This document shows positions 42,323 through 50,719 of a stretch of DNA of 58,087 nucleotides, piece by piece. The notes under the pieces are model-generated. The model did not search any database, was not told where the DNA came from, and was given only the letters and a program-made list of their open reading frames with translations. Every line of letters starts with the position of its first letter. The stretch's first letter is position 1. The position numbers were made by a program, and so were the translations under genes. Source of the stretch: Mediterraneibacter glycyrrhizinilyticus (lineage in GTDB: Bacteria > Bacillota > Clostridia > Lachnospirales > Lachnospiraceae); contig NZ_JACJLR010000019.1 in assembly GCF_016902345.1 (NCBI RefSeq), forward strand, positions 1-58,087. The letters are read 5' to 3'.

Positions 42323-43714
42323 TCAGCGCTTTTTCATCTCATTCTCCTCATAATCCTTCAGCGACGCCAGCGCCTTCGGCGCCAGCGGAATGAGGGCGAT
42401 CATATTGAACACCGTCATCAGCCCCACGCCCAGATCCCCAAGATCCCAGACAAACTGATATGCCGCAAGGCCTCCGACAAAGAGCATGACCAGCGCCAGC
42501 ACTTTATACAGTGTCTGGGACAACCAGTTATCTCCGAAGAGATACGCAACATTCGGCCTCGCATAGAACAGGATCCCCAGAAAGGTGGAGAAACTGAACA
42601 GCCAGAGGATCACAGCGATAAAGATCACCCCGAACTCTCCCAGGTGGTACTGCATGGCAGTCTGGAGAAGATCCATCCCCTCCAGCCCCTGTGTCATGGA
42701 CTGAGGAGTCAGCAGCATGATCATGGCAGAGCAGCTGCAGATCACCAGGGTATCGATAAACACTCCCAGCGCCTGGAGCAGCCCCTCCTTCGCCGGATGG
42801 CTGATATCCGCCGCGGCCGCTGCGCAGGGCGCGGAGCCGGAGCCCGCCTCATTGGAGAAGAGACCTCTCTTCGCCCCGTTCATGATCACGGCACCGATGC
42901 CGCCTCCCACAACCTGGCGGAATCCAAACGCCTCTGCGAAGATCCGCTCAAAGACTGCCGGGAGCTGTCCTGCATTTTTCACGATGATGAAGATCGTGAT
43001 AAAAAAGTAGCACGCCGCCATGATCGGCACTATGATATCCAGCACTCTCACCGTCGCATTTTTCCTGAGCACGATCACCGCCGCGATGATCACCAGCACG
43101 ATCGTCGAGTAGATCGGAGGCACATGGAACGCATTCTCAAAAGAGGATGAGATCGAGTTCCCGATCACCTGGCTGATACCGCACCAGCAGATCAGACCGG
43201 ACAGGGCGAACAGCACTGCCACCACCGAGTGTTTCCGTGTACTGCCCTTCTTGATGAACAGGTGATGGATGTAGTACGCCGGCCCTCCCCGGTATCCGCC
43301 GTACAGCGGATCTTTTTCCTTATAGATCTGAGCCAGTGTGGCCTCGATGAACGCGGTGGACGATCCCACCAGCGCGATCACCCACATCCAGAACACAGCT
43401 CCCGCCCCTCCGGCGGAGATGGCGGCGACCACGCCGACCAGGTTTCCCATCCCCACACGGCAGGCCGTGGAGACGATCAGCGCCTGCACGCCGGATATCC
43501 CCTCTCTGTCCGTCTTCTTATTATTCTCAAGGGTGACCTTGATCATCTCCGGGAACAGCCGGAACGGAAGGAATCTGGTCCTTATCGTAAAGTAGATCCC
43601 CGCAGGCACCAGGATCAGCACCAGGAGGGAAAGCCCCAGAGTGCTCCCGCCCGGCAGGGGGATCTGGATGATATCCCCCCAGAGTAAATTGTATACAGCA
43701 CGAAAGATTTCCAT
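42323..43714 (-). CDS. Alanine/glycine:cation symporter family protein (AGCS)
   Basis: The 463-residue secondary transporter with about eleven membrane helices has family motifs ACRVGMGNLVGVVAAISAGGAGAVFWMWVIALVGSSTAFIEATLAQIYK, GGYRGGPAYYI and RGLFSNEAGSGSAPCAAAAADISHPAKEGLLQ. It imports alanine or glycine with sodium. Start ATG at 43714 with GAGAGG 6 bases upstream. Its promoter at 43810-43838 lies after DUF5688. Monocistronic, with strong terminator. Confidence 0.92.
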   Translation of the reverse strand: MEIFRAVYNLLWGDIIQIPLPGGSTLGLSLLVLILVPAGIYFTIRTRFLPFRLFPEMIKVTLENNKKTDREGISGVQALIVSTACRVGMGNLVGVVAAISAGGAGAVFWMWVIALVGSSTAFIEATLAQIYKEKDPLYGGYRGGPAYYIHHLFIKKGSTRKHSVVAVLFALSGLICWCGISQVIGNSISSSFENAFHVPPIYSTIVLVIIAAVIVLRKNATVRVLDIIVPIMAACYFFITIFIIVKNAGQLPAVFERIFAEAFGFRQVVGGGIGAVIMNGAKRGLFSNEAGSGSAPCAAAAADISHPAKEGLLQALGVFIDTLVICSCSAMIMLLTPQSMTQGLEGMDLLQTAMQYHLGEFGVIFIAVILWLFSFSTFLGILFYARPNVAYLFGDNWLSQTLYKVLALVMLFVGGLAAYQFVWDLGDLGVGLMTVFNMIALIPLAPKALASLKDYEENEMKKR

Positions 43715-43809
43715 TTTTTTCCTCTCATTTTCTTTTGATCTCAGACACAGCACTCCTCCGGCACAGATCCGTTCTTCGGTCTTTGCGCCGTAAAAACTGC
43801 TGCCTGTCC

Positions 43810-43859
43810 AGTATATAACAAAAACAGGAGGATGTAAAACAATTTATTGCTTTAAAGCA
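43810..43859 (-). promoter_or_regulatory. Promoter of the AGCS gene with an upstream palindrome
   Basis: Minus strand TTTACA (43833-43838), 17-bp spacer, TATACT (43810-43815). Directly upstream lies a perfect palindrome TGCTTTAAAGCA (43848-43859), a possible operator. Confidence 0.6.
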
Positions 43860-43873
43860 TTTATCTGTCAAAG

Positions 43874-44884
43874 TCACAGCATCAGCGCTTCAAACGTCCC
43901 TTTCTCCCTGTCGAAGAAATACACTTTGTTCGAGAGCATCTCCTCTTTCGGGAATACCCGGTTTGTCTCTTTCAGGCTTTTCAGTATCTCCCTCGGCGGA
44001 TACACTCCACGGCAGTGGGTCCTCGCCTCATGGATACTCGTAAACACCACATAATAGCTGTCGCCGTACAGCTCTGCGATCTTCTCTTTTACCCCTGTAT
44101 AGAACATGGCGATCGCACCGTTTGTCATCCTTGTCGTGGTCACCGTCGGAATCGCCCATTTGTCCAGCGATGTGATCGGACTGTGAAACGACATGAACGC
44201 CCCTCTCTCAAAGGGCGGGCTGATGCACTCAAAGGGTGACAGATACATGCGGGGCTGCGCCATGCTGTATGTGTTGAGCATCGCGTCATCCAGCGCTTCT
44301 TCTCCCGTTATCCCCCATTCTTTCAGCATTTCTTTTGGGATCTTTGCGCTGTCGATCCCCCTTTCATCCTCCCGAATCAGAACATAGAGCACCAGTGCCA
44401 TATCAGCAAATCTCCGGTAAACATACCGCCCGGCTTCCCAGGCGAAGTTGTTGTAACTAAGGGGGCGCAGGAAGAGCCTTTCCTTCACTGTTTCATAATC
44501 ATCCAGCTTATCCAGTATCCCGATCTCTTCACAATTACAGTATTCCAGATTTTCATACACCGCCTCTTTGACGATATCCCATCCAAACCTCCGGTAGTCC
44601 TCATACAGCTTCTCTGCCGAAAAACGGCAGAATGTCTGTACGTCTCCCTCCCCGTCTTTTTCAAGGACCGCAAAGTCCCCCTGGAGCCGGTCAGAATCCT
44701 GTTGATAATAACGGATATTGGTGTCACGGATAAAACGGGCGTCCTCCTCCTTTACAGCCGTAAACCCTTTGGGATAAAAACGATAACGTATCTCACCCTT
44801 CCCGTTTCCAAAACTTTTCTCATTTCTGCGAAAAAATGCGTCGAACTGAGAACAGAACTCCCTGTAGCCTAATTCATTTCCCAT
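43874..44884 (-). CDS. DUF5688-family protein
   Basis: The 336-residue cytoplasmic protein is of unknown function and widespread in Lachnospiraceae. Recognisable parts are LRPLSYNNFAWEAGRYVYRRFADMALVLYVLI, NTYSMAQPRMYLSPFECISPPFERGAFMSFH and the C-terminal VTTTRMTNGAIAMFYTGVKEKIAELYGDSYYVVFTSIHEA. Start ATG at 44884 with AAAGGA upstream; the 14 extra residues of the longer frame have no site. No obvious partner. Confidence 0.75.
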   Translation of the reverse strand: MGNELGYREFCSQFDAFFRRNEKSFGNGKGEIRYRFYPKGFTAVKEEDARFIRDTNIRYYQQDSDRLQGDFAVLEKDGEGDVQTFCRFSAEKLYEDYRRFGWDIVKEAVYENLEYCNCEEIGILDKLDDYETVKERLFLRPLSYNNFAWEAGRYVYRRFADMALVLYVLIREDERGIDSAKIPKEMLKEWGITGEEALDDAMLNTYSMAQPRMYLSPFECISPPFERGAFMSFHSPITSLDKWAIPTVTTTRMTNGAIAMFYTGVKEKIAELYGDSYYVVFTSIHEARTHCRGVYPPREILKSLKETNRVFPKEEMLSNKVYFFDREKGTFEALML

Positions 44885-45186
44885 AGCTTCGTCCTTTCCT
44901 GCCGGGCATCTGCGAAAGAGGAGCATCTGGCGCCATCAGAAAACGGGGTCCCGGCAAATCATATTTTCTTTTTTGCAAATTTGTTTACCAATCCGGAAGC
45001 TTTCCCGAAACGGGACAGATTCAAGATATAGAAATAAAAGAAGCATATCCCTGTCAAGAAATAAAACAGATATGCAGATCATGGAACAATATGTCCCACC
45101 TGAAAACGGCTCCTCATTGGGCAGCACCATTTTCTGTGGCTTCTACTTTATCTTTTTTCCGGGAAATCGTCAACAAAAAGCCCATT
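44885..45186. other. Intergenic region
   Basis: About 300 bp between the DUF5688 start and the YkvI terminator. It is AT-rich and should contain the DUF5688 promoter. No gene, repeat or clear RNA structure is visible. Confidence 0.5.
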
Positions 45187-45225
45187 AAAAAACTGCACAA
45201 AATTCAAGTTCAAATTTTGTGCAGT
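45187..45225 (-). terminator. Terminator of the T-box-controlled dehydrogenase-transporter operon
   Basis: CTGCACAAAATT and AATTTTGTGCAG form a perfect 12-bp stem with a short loop and six T residues on the minus strand, 23 bases after the stop codon of the YkvI gene. Confidence 0.9.
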
Positions 45226-45247
45226 AATGTCAACATACGAAGAGGGA

Positions 45248-46495
45248 TCAAAAATCCGCTTCCATATTTCGCGTACGGTTTCCATCAGATATCGACACTG
45301 GCTTTGTGTCAAATCTTGTCGCGATCATATGTATGATGTACGGAATCAGGATCACCGGGATCGCCAGGTAGGCGATGGCACTGTACGCCTTCTGGATCAG
45401 GGTCAGAAGCCCGAACTGCGCAATCGCGAAGTCAACGGCACAGCAGATCAGAGCCGCAACAATTTCTTTTTTTGAGATTTTAAATTCTTTCTTATATGCA
45501 TTATTTTCTTTCTCTCCCGCAGTTTCTTCTTTCCCATTATCGCACTCTTGCGTTTCCCGCTTCCCCGTCTCGCCGCAGACACGCTTCACCATTGCCGCCA
45601 CCATATTGACAGCAGTGGAGACAGCCCCCAGGATGATCAGGATCGAGATCAGTGGGGTCATAAAGGACGCTCCCACACCGTTCTGTACCATAAAGAGTGT
45701 GGGGACGCTCTGCTGCGCCGCCTCCGGATTCGTATACACCGTCATCAGGCCCAGGACTACCATGACCATCATAAGGGAGTTGACCACGAACCCTGCACCC
45801 ATACTCTTCACAGCATCCCCCGGCTTCTCAAAAGACCTGGCATGCTGGACAAACACCGCGATGTTGGAGAGCTGGAAAGTTCCGTACAGGAAGGCAGAGT
45901 ACAGCGCTTCTCCCAGGGGAAGCTCCGCTGCGGTCATACTCGCAGCCGCGTCTGTGATCCCGGAAAAGTTCGAGATGATATTCGGGATGTAGACGATCAG
46001 CAGCCCGGCAATGATGCAGACGGACAGGACAGACGCCACCCGACGTACCAGATCCGTGCCAAAGATCGCCACAACAAAAATGAACACACCGATCAGGAAC
46101 GTACACAGCAGATAGGGCAGCCCGGTCAGTTCACTCAACGTCGCTCCGCCCGTCGCAAAAGCCACCGCCGGTGCCACGCACATCACGCAGACGTACAGCA
46201 CCTCAAACAGATTGGAAAAGACCGGCGCAAACCTTCCGTAAAATGCATTGTTGTAGGAACGGTAATCATAAACTTCATGTTTTCTGGCGAACCTCAGGCT
46301 GTAAGCAAAAAACACCGTATTATACAGCATTGCCGCCACCGGCATGAAAAGGCACCATACACCGTATCTCACAAAATAGCTGTAGATCTGCGCACCGGAA
46401 GCAAAGCCCCCTCCGAAATGTGTCGTAAACCATACAAAGGACACTCCCAGTATGACCGCCCCTGTCTTTGTTGTCCTGTTTTTATTCTTCATCAT
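45248..46495 (-). CDS. YkvI-family (COG3949) membrane transporter
   Basis: The 415-residue protein has about eleven membrane helices with the YkvI opening GAVILGVSFVWFTTHFGGGFASGAQIYSYFVRYG (about 12-45, equivalent to the unwound TM1 of amino-acid transporters) and YGTFQLSNIAVFVQHARSF. A polar, charged loop (RETQECDNGKEETAGEKENN, about 324-343) separates the last helices. COG3949 is uncharacterised but belongs to the APC-like amino-acid/cation symporter group. The gene overlaps the dehydrogenase gene by 14 bp and follows a T-box with a Trp specifier, which suggests an amino-acid or aromatic substrate. Confidence 0.8.
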   Translation of the reverse strand: MMKNKNRTTKTGAVILGVSFVWFTTHFGGGFASGAQIYSYFVRYGVWCLFMPVAAMLYNTVFFAYSLRFARKHEVYDYRSYNNAFYGRFAPVFSNLFEVLYVCVMCVAPAVAFATGGATLSELTGLPYLLCTFLIGVFIFVVAIFGTDLVRRVASVLSVCIIAGLLIVYIPNIISNFSGITDAAASMTAAELPLGEALYSAFLYGTFQLSNIAVFVQHARSFEKPGDAVKSMGAGFVVNSLMMVMVVLGLMTVYTNPEAAQQSVPTLFMVQNGVGASFMTPLISILIILGAVSTAVNMVAAMVKRVCGETGKRETQECDNGKEETAGEKENNAYKKEFKISKKEIVAALICCAVDFAIAQFGLLTLIQKAYSAIAYLAIPVILIPYIIHMIATRFDTKPVSISDGNRTRNMEADF

Positions 46496-47588
46496 CTCTC
46501 CCTGCTCTTTCTTTCAATCTTTTCATTGCTTCTTCCAGCATTTTTCTCGTCACTTTATATGGATAATGCGCCACGTCCGACATATCCGGGATGCGCTCCA
46601 TGCATTCCTCCCACTGCTCCTCCGAAATCTCAATATCTTCCAGGGAGGTCGGAAGACCGATGGCCCGGTTCAGTCTGTAGATCTTCTCGAACTCATCCTC
46701 CTGCCGGTCCACGAGCAGGGCAAGAAGAACGCCGAATCCTACCACCTCACCGTGAAGGTGCCTCTCCTCGATCACCGGATAGGATGTCAGAGCATAGAAA
46801 ACGGCATGTGCCAGTCCACTGTTATAATCCGGCGTAAAATCCTTTGTCAGAAAGATCGAGGCAATCCCTGTCGTAACAACGATGGCCAGGACCACCTGTT
46901 CCACATCATAGGTGCAGAGTCCTTTTTTGTGGTCCTCATATGCTTTCGGCCCATAGTCCAGAAGAGGATCGCAGCACATCCGGCTGACCGCCACCCCCAG
47001 TGCCGTGAAATGTTCCAGCCTCTCATCCCTCGAAGAGATCATTGCTTCGTAATATTTGGCATAGGTGTCGCCGATCCCCGCCCACATATACTGGTGCGGA
47101 GCCTTTGCAATGATCTCTGTGTCGATAAAAGAATGCATGACCGGCCTCACAAAGAAGTGAGGTTTCAAAAATGTCCCGTCCTCGTTGTACATGATCGATA
47201 CAGAAGTACACGCTGAACAGTTGGACGCGATCGTCGGAAACGCAAAGACAGGCTTGTCGTCTGTGATGCACAGACATTTCACCGTGTCCAGCGCCTTGCC
47301 TCCGCCCACACCGAACACCATGTCAGCCTCCCGGTACAGGGGCATCTCACGGAGCTTTTCCACCGCGGCATATGTACAGTTTTCCCCGTAGATCTCTTTC
47401 CCTATGATCTCAAGATCCGTCTTTCCCACATAGGATGCGATCTTGTCATACGCGGCTTCAAGAGCTTTCCTCCCACCGATCACAAGCACTTTCTTTCCAT
47501 AGGATTCACACACCGGTCCGATCTTGTCGTAGATCTTATCTCCGATCGAATAGTTCGGAAGATGTACCTCATAATTTTCAAGTTTCAT
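46482..47588 (-). CDS. Iron-containing alcohol dehydrogenase family protein (GldA-like)
   Basis: The 368-residue enzyme has the glycerol dehydrogenase-like fold: NAD-binding GVGGGKALDTVK (about 93-104) and candidate metal ligands D174 (GIGDTYAKYYEA), H261 (SGLAHAVFYAL) and H279 (RHLHGEVVGFG). All ligands are present, so it is likely active, with Zn or Fe. Substrate unknown; family members oxidise or reduce small polyols and aldehydes. ATG at 47588 has AAAGGAGAG 8 bases upstream. It is first gene after the T-box and overlaps the transporter gene, so both respond to the same tRNA. Confidence 0.85.
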   Translation of the reverse strand: MKLENYEVHLPNYSIGDKIYDKIGPVCESYGKKVLVIGGRKALEAAYDKIASYVGKTDLEIIGKEIYGENCTYAAVEKLREMPLYREADMVFGVGGGKALDTVKCLCITDDKPVFAFPTIASNCSACTSVSIMYNEDGTFLKPHFFVRPVMHSFIDTEIIAKAPHQYMWAGIGDTYAKYYEAMISSRDERLEHFTALGVAVSRMCCDPLLDYGPKAYEDHKKGLCTYDVEQVVLAIVVTTGIASIFLTKDFTPDYNSGLAHAVFYALTSYPVIEERHLHGEVVGFGVLLALLVDRQEDEFEKIYRLNRAIGLPTSLEDIEISEEQWEECMERIPDMSDVAHYPYKVTRKMLEEAMKRLKERAGRDDEE

Positions 47589-47720
47589 AATGCTCTCTCC
47601 TTTCATCTGCGGGACCTGTGTTTCCTTGTCTTTTCCGGCATTTTCCTCTCGCAGGAGAGGGCTTTGACTTTCCTATAGAAGAACAAAGCGGGCAGGCCCG
47701 GAGGACTTTCCTGATCAAAT

Positions 47721-48000
47721 AAAAAAACTCCTGTCCCTTACAATACTATTGCAGGGACAAGAGTGTTCATTCAATAAAAACTCCTGCGGTGCCACCCGGC
47801 TTGATGCAGATATCCACATCCTCTCATGCATACTATCATATGCTTTCTTTGATAACGGAGTCAGCTCTCCGGCTCGCCTACTTGATCTTTCAACTCGCCC
47901 TCAGAAGCCCATTCGCCTCAGTTCCGTCATACCGCAATCCCACCGCCTGCGGCTCTCTGTGAAGCATCTGCTGAAGTTACTTGCTCTTCCTCATCGGTCT
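47721..48000 (-). ncRNA. T-box riboswitch with TGG (Trp) specifier
   Basis: Transcribed on the minus strand, all T-box parts are present in order. Stem I has GATGAGGAAGAGCAAGTA (K-turn and AGTA loop), AGAGAGCC apical loop and GGATTGCGG. The specifier region reads GAA-TGG-GCTTCTGAG, so the codon at 47909-47911 is TGG, tryptophan. The T-box core GGGTGGCACCGCAGGAG (47781-47797) follows, and a terminator with stem TGTCCCT/AGGGACA and seven T residues (47721-47764) ends the leader. The T-box variable base is C, which pairs with a G discriminator, as in bacterial tRNA-Trp. Uncharged tRNA-Trp should therefore turn on the dehydrogenase-transporter operon. Confidence 0.9.
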
Positions 48001-48006
48001 GCTAAC

Positions 48007-48035
48007 ACTTTACCACTGAGAATCAATAATGTCAA
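48007..48035 (-). promoter_or_regulatory. Promoter of the T-box operon
   Basis: Minus strand TTGACA (48030-48035), 17-bp spacer, TAAAGT (48007-48012). The transcript would start close to 48000, at the beginning of the T-box leader. Confidence 0.8.
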
Positions 48036-48200
48036 TGTTTTTGTTGATATCCTTCAGTCAAAAATCATTGCGCACAGAAAGATTTTTTGTTATAAAAAGA
48101 ACAGCTGAATTTTATAAAAACACTGAAACAGGAGGCACTCTGCGCCGTCTCTGTAAGCAAAAAGAAATAGGATCAAATCAAAAGAAAGGAATCACTTCAG

Positions 48201-49583
48201 ATGAACCAGACACAGACAAACCAGAACCCGCTGGGATATAAAAGCATCCCCACTCTGCTGAGAAACTTTGCGATCCCAAGTATTATCGCAACTCTGGTAA
48301 GTTCGCTTTATAACATTGTAGACCAGGTTTTCATCGGACAAGGCGTCGGCTATCTCGGCAACTCTGCAACCAACGTCTCCTATCCGCTGACGACGATCTG
48401 TCTCGCCCTCTCTCTGCTCATCGGCATCGGGAGTGCTTCCCGTTTCTCTCTCTGTCTGGGCGCAGGAGAACAGGAAGAAGCCGAAAAAGTTGTCGGAAAC
48501 AGCATCTGCATGATGCTGTTTTCCGGCATCCTCTACGCGGTCCTCATAGAGATCTTCCTGTATCCTATGCTGACCGCCTTCGGGGCAACCGCGGAAAACA
48601 TGTCCTATGCAGCAACCTATTCACGGATCATCGCCCTGGGTATGCCCTTTCAGATCGTCACCACCAGCATGAGCAGCCTGATCCGCGCGGACGGAAGCCC
48701 GAAATATTCCATGACCTGTATGCTCATCGGAGCCATCCTCAACACCATCCTTGACCCGGTCTTCATCTTCCTGTTTGACCTGGGAGTTGCGGGAGCCGCA
48801 TGGGCGACGATCATCGGACAGTTCTTCTCTTTCCTGGCTGCCATCGCTTACATCCGCAGGTTCAAAAGTGTGCAGCTGAAACGAAAAGATCTGCGTCTCA
48901 GCGTGAAAGAAAGCCTTCAGACCGCCTCCCTCGGGATGAGCAACAGTCTGAACCAGGTAGCGATCGCCCTGGTCCAGATCGTGATGAATAATTCTCTGAC
49001 CTATTACGGTGCTATGACTGTCTATGGAGAGGATATCCCCCTTGCATCATGTGGGATCGTGATGAAGACGAACGCCATCCTGCTCTCTTTCTTCATCGGG
49101 CTCTCCCAGGGCTCCCAGCCGATCATCGGCTTTAACTACGGTGCGAAACAGTACCCCCGGGTGCGGAAGACCTATCAGCTTGCCATCACGTGCAGTTTTG
49201 TCATCTCCACGATCGGATTTATCCTGTTTCAGTTTTTCCCGCATCAGATCATATCGCTGTTTGGAAAAGGGGACGCACTCTACTTCGAATTCGCCATCCA
49301 TTTCATGAGGACCTTCCTCTTTATGGTCATTGTAAACGGAGTCCAGCTCATCTCTTCCAATTTCTTCTCGGCGATCGGAAAACCTGTGAAGGGACTGCTC
49401 CTCTCCATGACAAGGCAGGTCTTCTTTCTGATCCCCCTGATACTGATCCTGCCCCTGTTCTTCGGGATCGACGGCGTTCTGTATGCAGGGCCGATCGCAG
49501 ACGGGGTGGCATTTCTTGTCTCCGTGATCCTTGTCTCGCTGGAAATGAAGAAAATGAAGTCATTGGAAAAAGCGCAGAGCTGA
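48201..49583 (+). CDS. MATE-family efflux transporter
   Basis: The 460-residue transporter has twelve predicted membrane helices and the MATE pattern: LLRNFAIPSIIATLVSSLYNIVDQVFIGQGVG in the first repeat, RADGSPKYSMTCMLIGAILNTILDPVFIF before the second, and GLSQGSQPIIGFNYGAKQYPRV in the C-terminal half. It exports drugs or metabolites against sodium or proton. Ribosome site GAAAGGAA before ATG 48201. Its end overlaps the convergent bile salt hydrolase gene by 24 bp. Confidence 0.93.
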   Translation: MNQTQTNQNPLGYKSIPTLLRNFAIPSIIATLVSSLYNIVDQVFIGQGVGYLGNSATNVSYPLTTICLALSLLIGIGSASRFSLCLGAGEQEEAEKVVGNSICMMLFSGILYAVLIEIFLYPMLTAFGATAENMSYAATYSRIIALGMPFQIVTTSMSSLIRADGSPKYSMTCMLIGAILNTILDPVFIFLFDLGVAGAAWATIIGQFFSFLAAIAYIRRFKSVQLKRKDLRLSVKESLQTASLGMSNSLNQVAIALVQIVMNNSLTYYGAMTVYGEDIPLASCGIVMKTNAILLSFFIGLSQGSQPIIGFNYGAKQYPRVRKTYQLAITCSFVISTIGFILFQFFPHQIISLFGKGDALYFEFAIHFMRTFLFMVIVNGVQLISSNFFSAIGKPVKGLLLSMTRQVFFLIPLILILPLFFGIDGVLYAGPIADGVAFLVSVILVSLEMKKMKSLEKAQS

Positions 49584-50501
49584 TCCCTCAGGATCTTCCC
49601 TGTACAGATCCACTTTCCGGATCCGGCTGTCGTCATATGTTTTGTAATAGTACGTCCCGGTCCGAGTATTCACGCAGCAGGAGTAGGTCGTTATATCGTA
49701 CGTCCCCGCTTCGGTGACCACGGCGCCCCGCACCATCGCCACACCGTCCAGGATGTGGAAGAACTGGGACACGTTCGAATCCTCATCTTCCGGCGAGACC
49801 GAATTCCACCTCAGGAATGCCGCCCGCACAAACCGGGATGCTGAAGACGCGTCTCCCGGAAGTCCCACAGCGCCCATCCCCTGTGAATAGCCTTTCAGCT
49901 CCAGTCTGTCTGAGAAACGGTTCTCCGGATTCCGGGCACTTAAGTTCAGGTAATTGTTCATATTTATTTTGTGGTATTCGAACGGCGGGTTATTGGTCAG
50001 CACGCCAAAAGGATTCTCATGGATCTTAAGCCCTTCCCGGACCGCCTCGAGGACCAGACACCTCTCCTTGTCTGCCAGCATCCAGTGGAGCGGAGCCGGC
50101 GGCATCTGCGGTAGAAACGCAATATCAACGATCTTTATCTTTCTCAGAGACACTTCCGCCTCCGCAACGGATGCATATTTTCCCAGGATCCACGCAATGA
50201 TCTCAAAGGATGCGATCTCGATCCCTTCCCCGCTCACTTCCCGGTAGTATGCGTTTCCCGGGAAATTGAGCCCTGCCATGCACAGTCCTTTTTCATTGAC
50301 CGCCTCCGCGTACAGAGGAAAACTGTCATTCGCAGACGCCATACCGATCATGGCGTAATGATGGGCTTCCCTTCCCGCCCTCCGGAATTCCAGGGGGAAA
50401 TTTCTCGGAGCGACCACGACCTGCTCCCCAAAAGAACAGTCAAGGTCAAGGTTTCTTCCGAAATAAAAATCTTTATTTTGATAAGTTATGCAAGTGCACA
50501 T
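49560..50501 (-). CDS. bsh: Choloylglycine hydrolase / bile salt hydrolase
   Basis: The 313-residue Ntn hydrolase has the nucleophile Cys2 after the initiator Met (MCTCITY), and catalytic or binding residues R16 (FGRNLD), D19, N79 (AGLNFP), N171 (VLTNNPPFEYH) and R223 (ASRFVR) in the positions expected for the Clostridium perfringens enzyme. The GLPGD and MVRG motifs are also present. It deconjugates glycine- or taurine-conjugated bile salts in the gut; penicillin V acylase is the alternative, but PLHWMLAD and LHW-type loops fit BSH. Intracellular, no signal. Own promoter to the right, GGGAGG 8 bases before ATG. Convergent with MATE. Confidence 0.9.
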   Translation of the reverse strand: MCTCITYQNKDFYFGRNLDLDCSFGEQVVVAPRNFPLEFRRAGREAHHYAMIGMASANDSFPLYAEAVNEKGLCMAGLNFPGNAYYREVSGEGIEIASFEIIAWILGKYASVAEAEVSLRKIKIVDIAFLPQMPPAPLHWMLADKERCLVLEAVREGLKIHENPFGVLTNNPPFEYHKINMNNYLNLSARNPENRFSDRLELKGYSQGMGAVGLPGDASSASRFVRAAFLRWNSVSPEDEDSNVSQFFHILDGVAMVRGAVVTEAGTYDITTYSCCVNTRTGTYYYKTYDDSRIRKVDLYREDPEGSALRFFQ

Positions 50502-50602
50502 AGTAGACCTCCCAGTTTTTTTCTATCCTTATAGTATCGCACGTTCCTCCCCTTCTATTCTCTGAGAACTCGTTAGCAGATCCTGAATCGGTCAGACAAA
50601 GG

Positions 50603-50692
50603 TCACTTCAGTTTTTCCACATCTTCAAGATAAATGGAAACCTCTCCGCATTTTGGACAGATGGCAACGTTTTCTTTTTTAATCCTTATAAC
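50603..50692 (-). pseudogene. Remnant of a zinc-ribbon protein C-terminus
   Basis: A 29-codon open stretch ends IKKENVAICPKCGEVSIYLEDVEKLK and a TGA, with no start and an upstream stop. The CxxC knuckle and VSIYLED recall small zinc-ribbon proteins of Lachnospiraceae. It directly follows the rRNA methyltransferase gene and is flanked by AT-rich sequence. Confidence 0.35.
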
Positions 50693-50719
50693 TCAAGAAT
50701 TTCCGGATGCCTCCGCACC

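Noticed and set aside
45548..46837. Long frame antisense to the YkvI and dehydrogenase genes
   Set aside because: His/Arg/Gln-rich shadow of two well-supported genes.
49560..50501. Penicillin V acylase as alternative for the choloylglycine hydrolase
   Set aside because: Residue pattern around N79, LHWM and VGLPGD follows the clostridial bile salt hydrolase more closely, although only an assay can exclude it.
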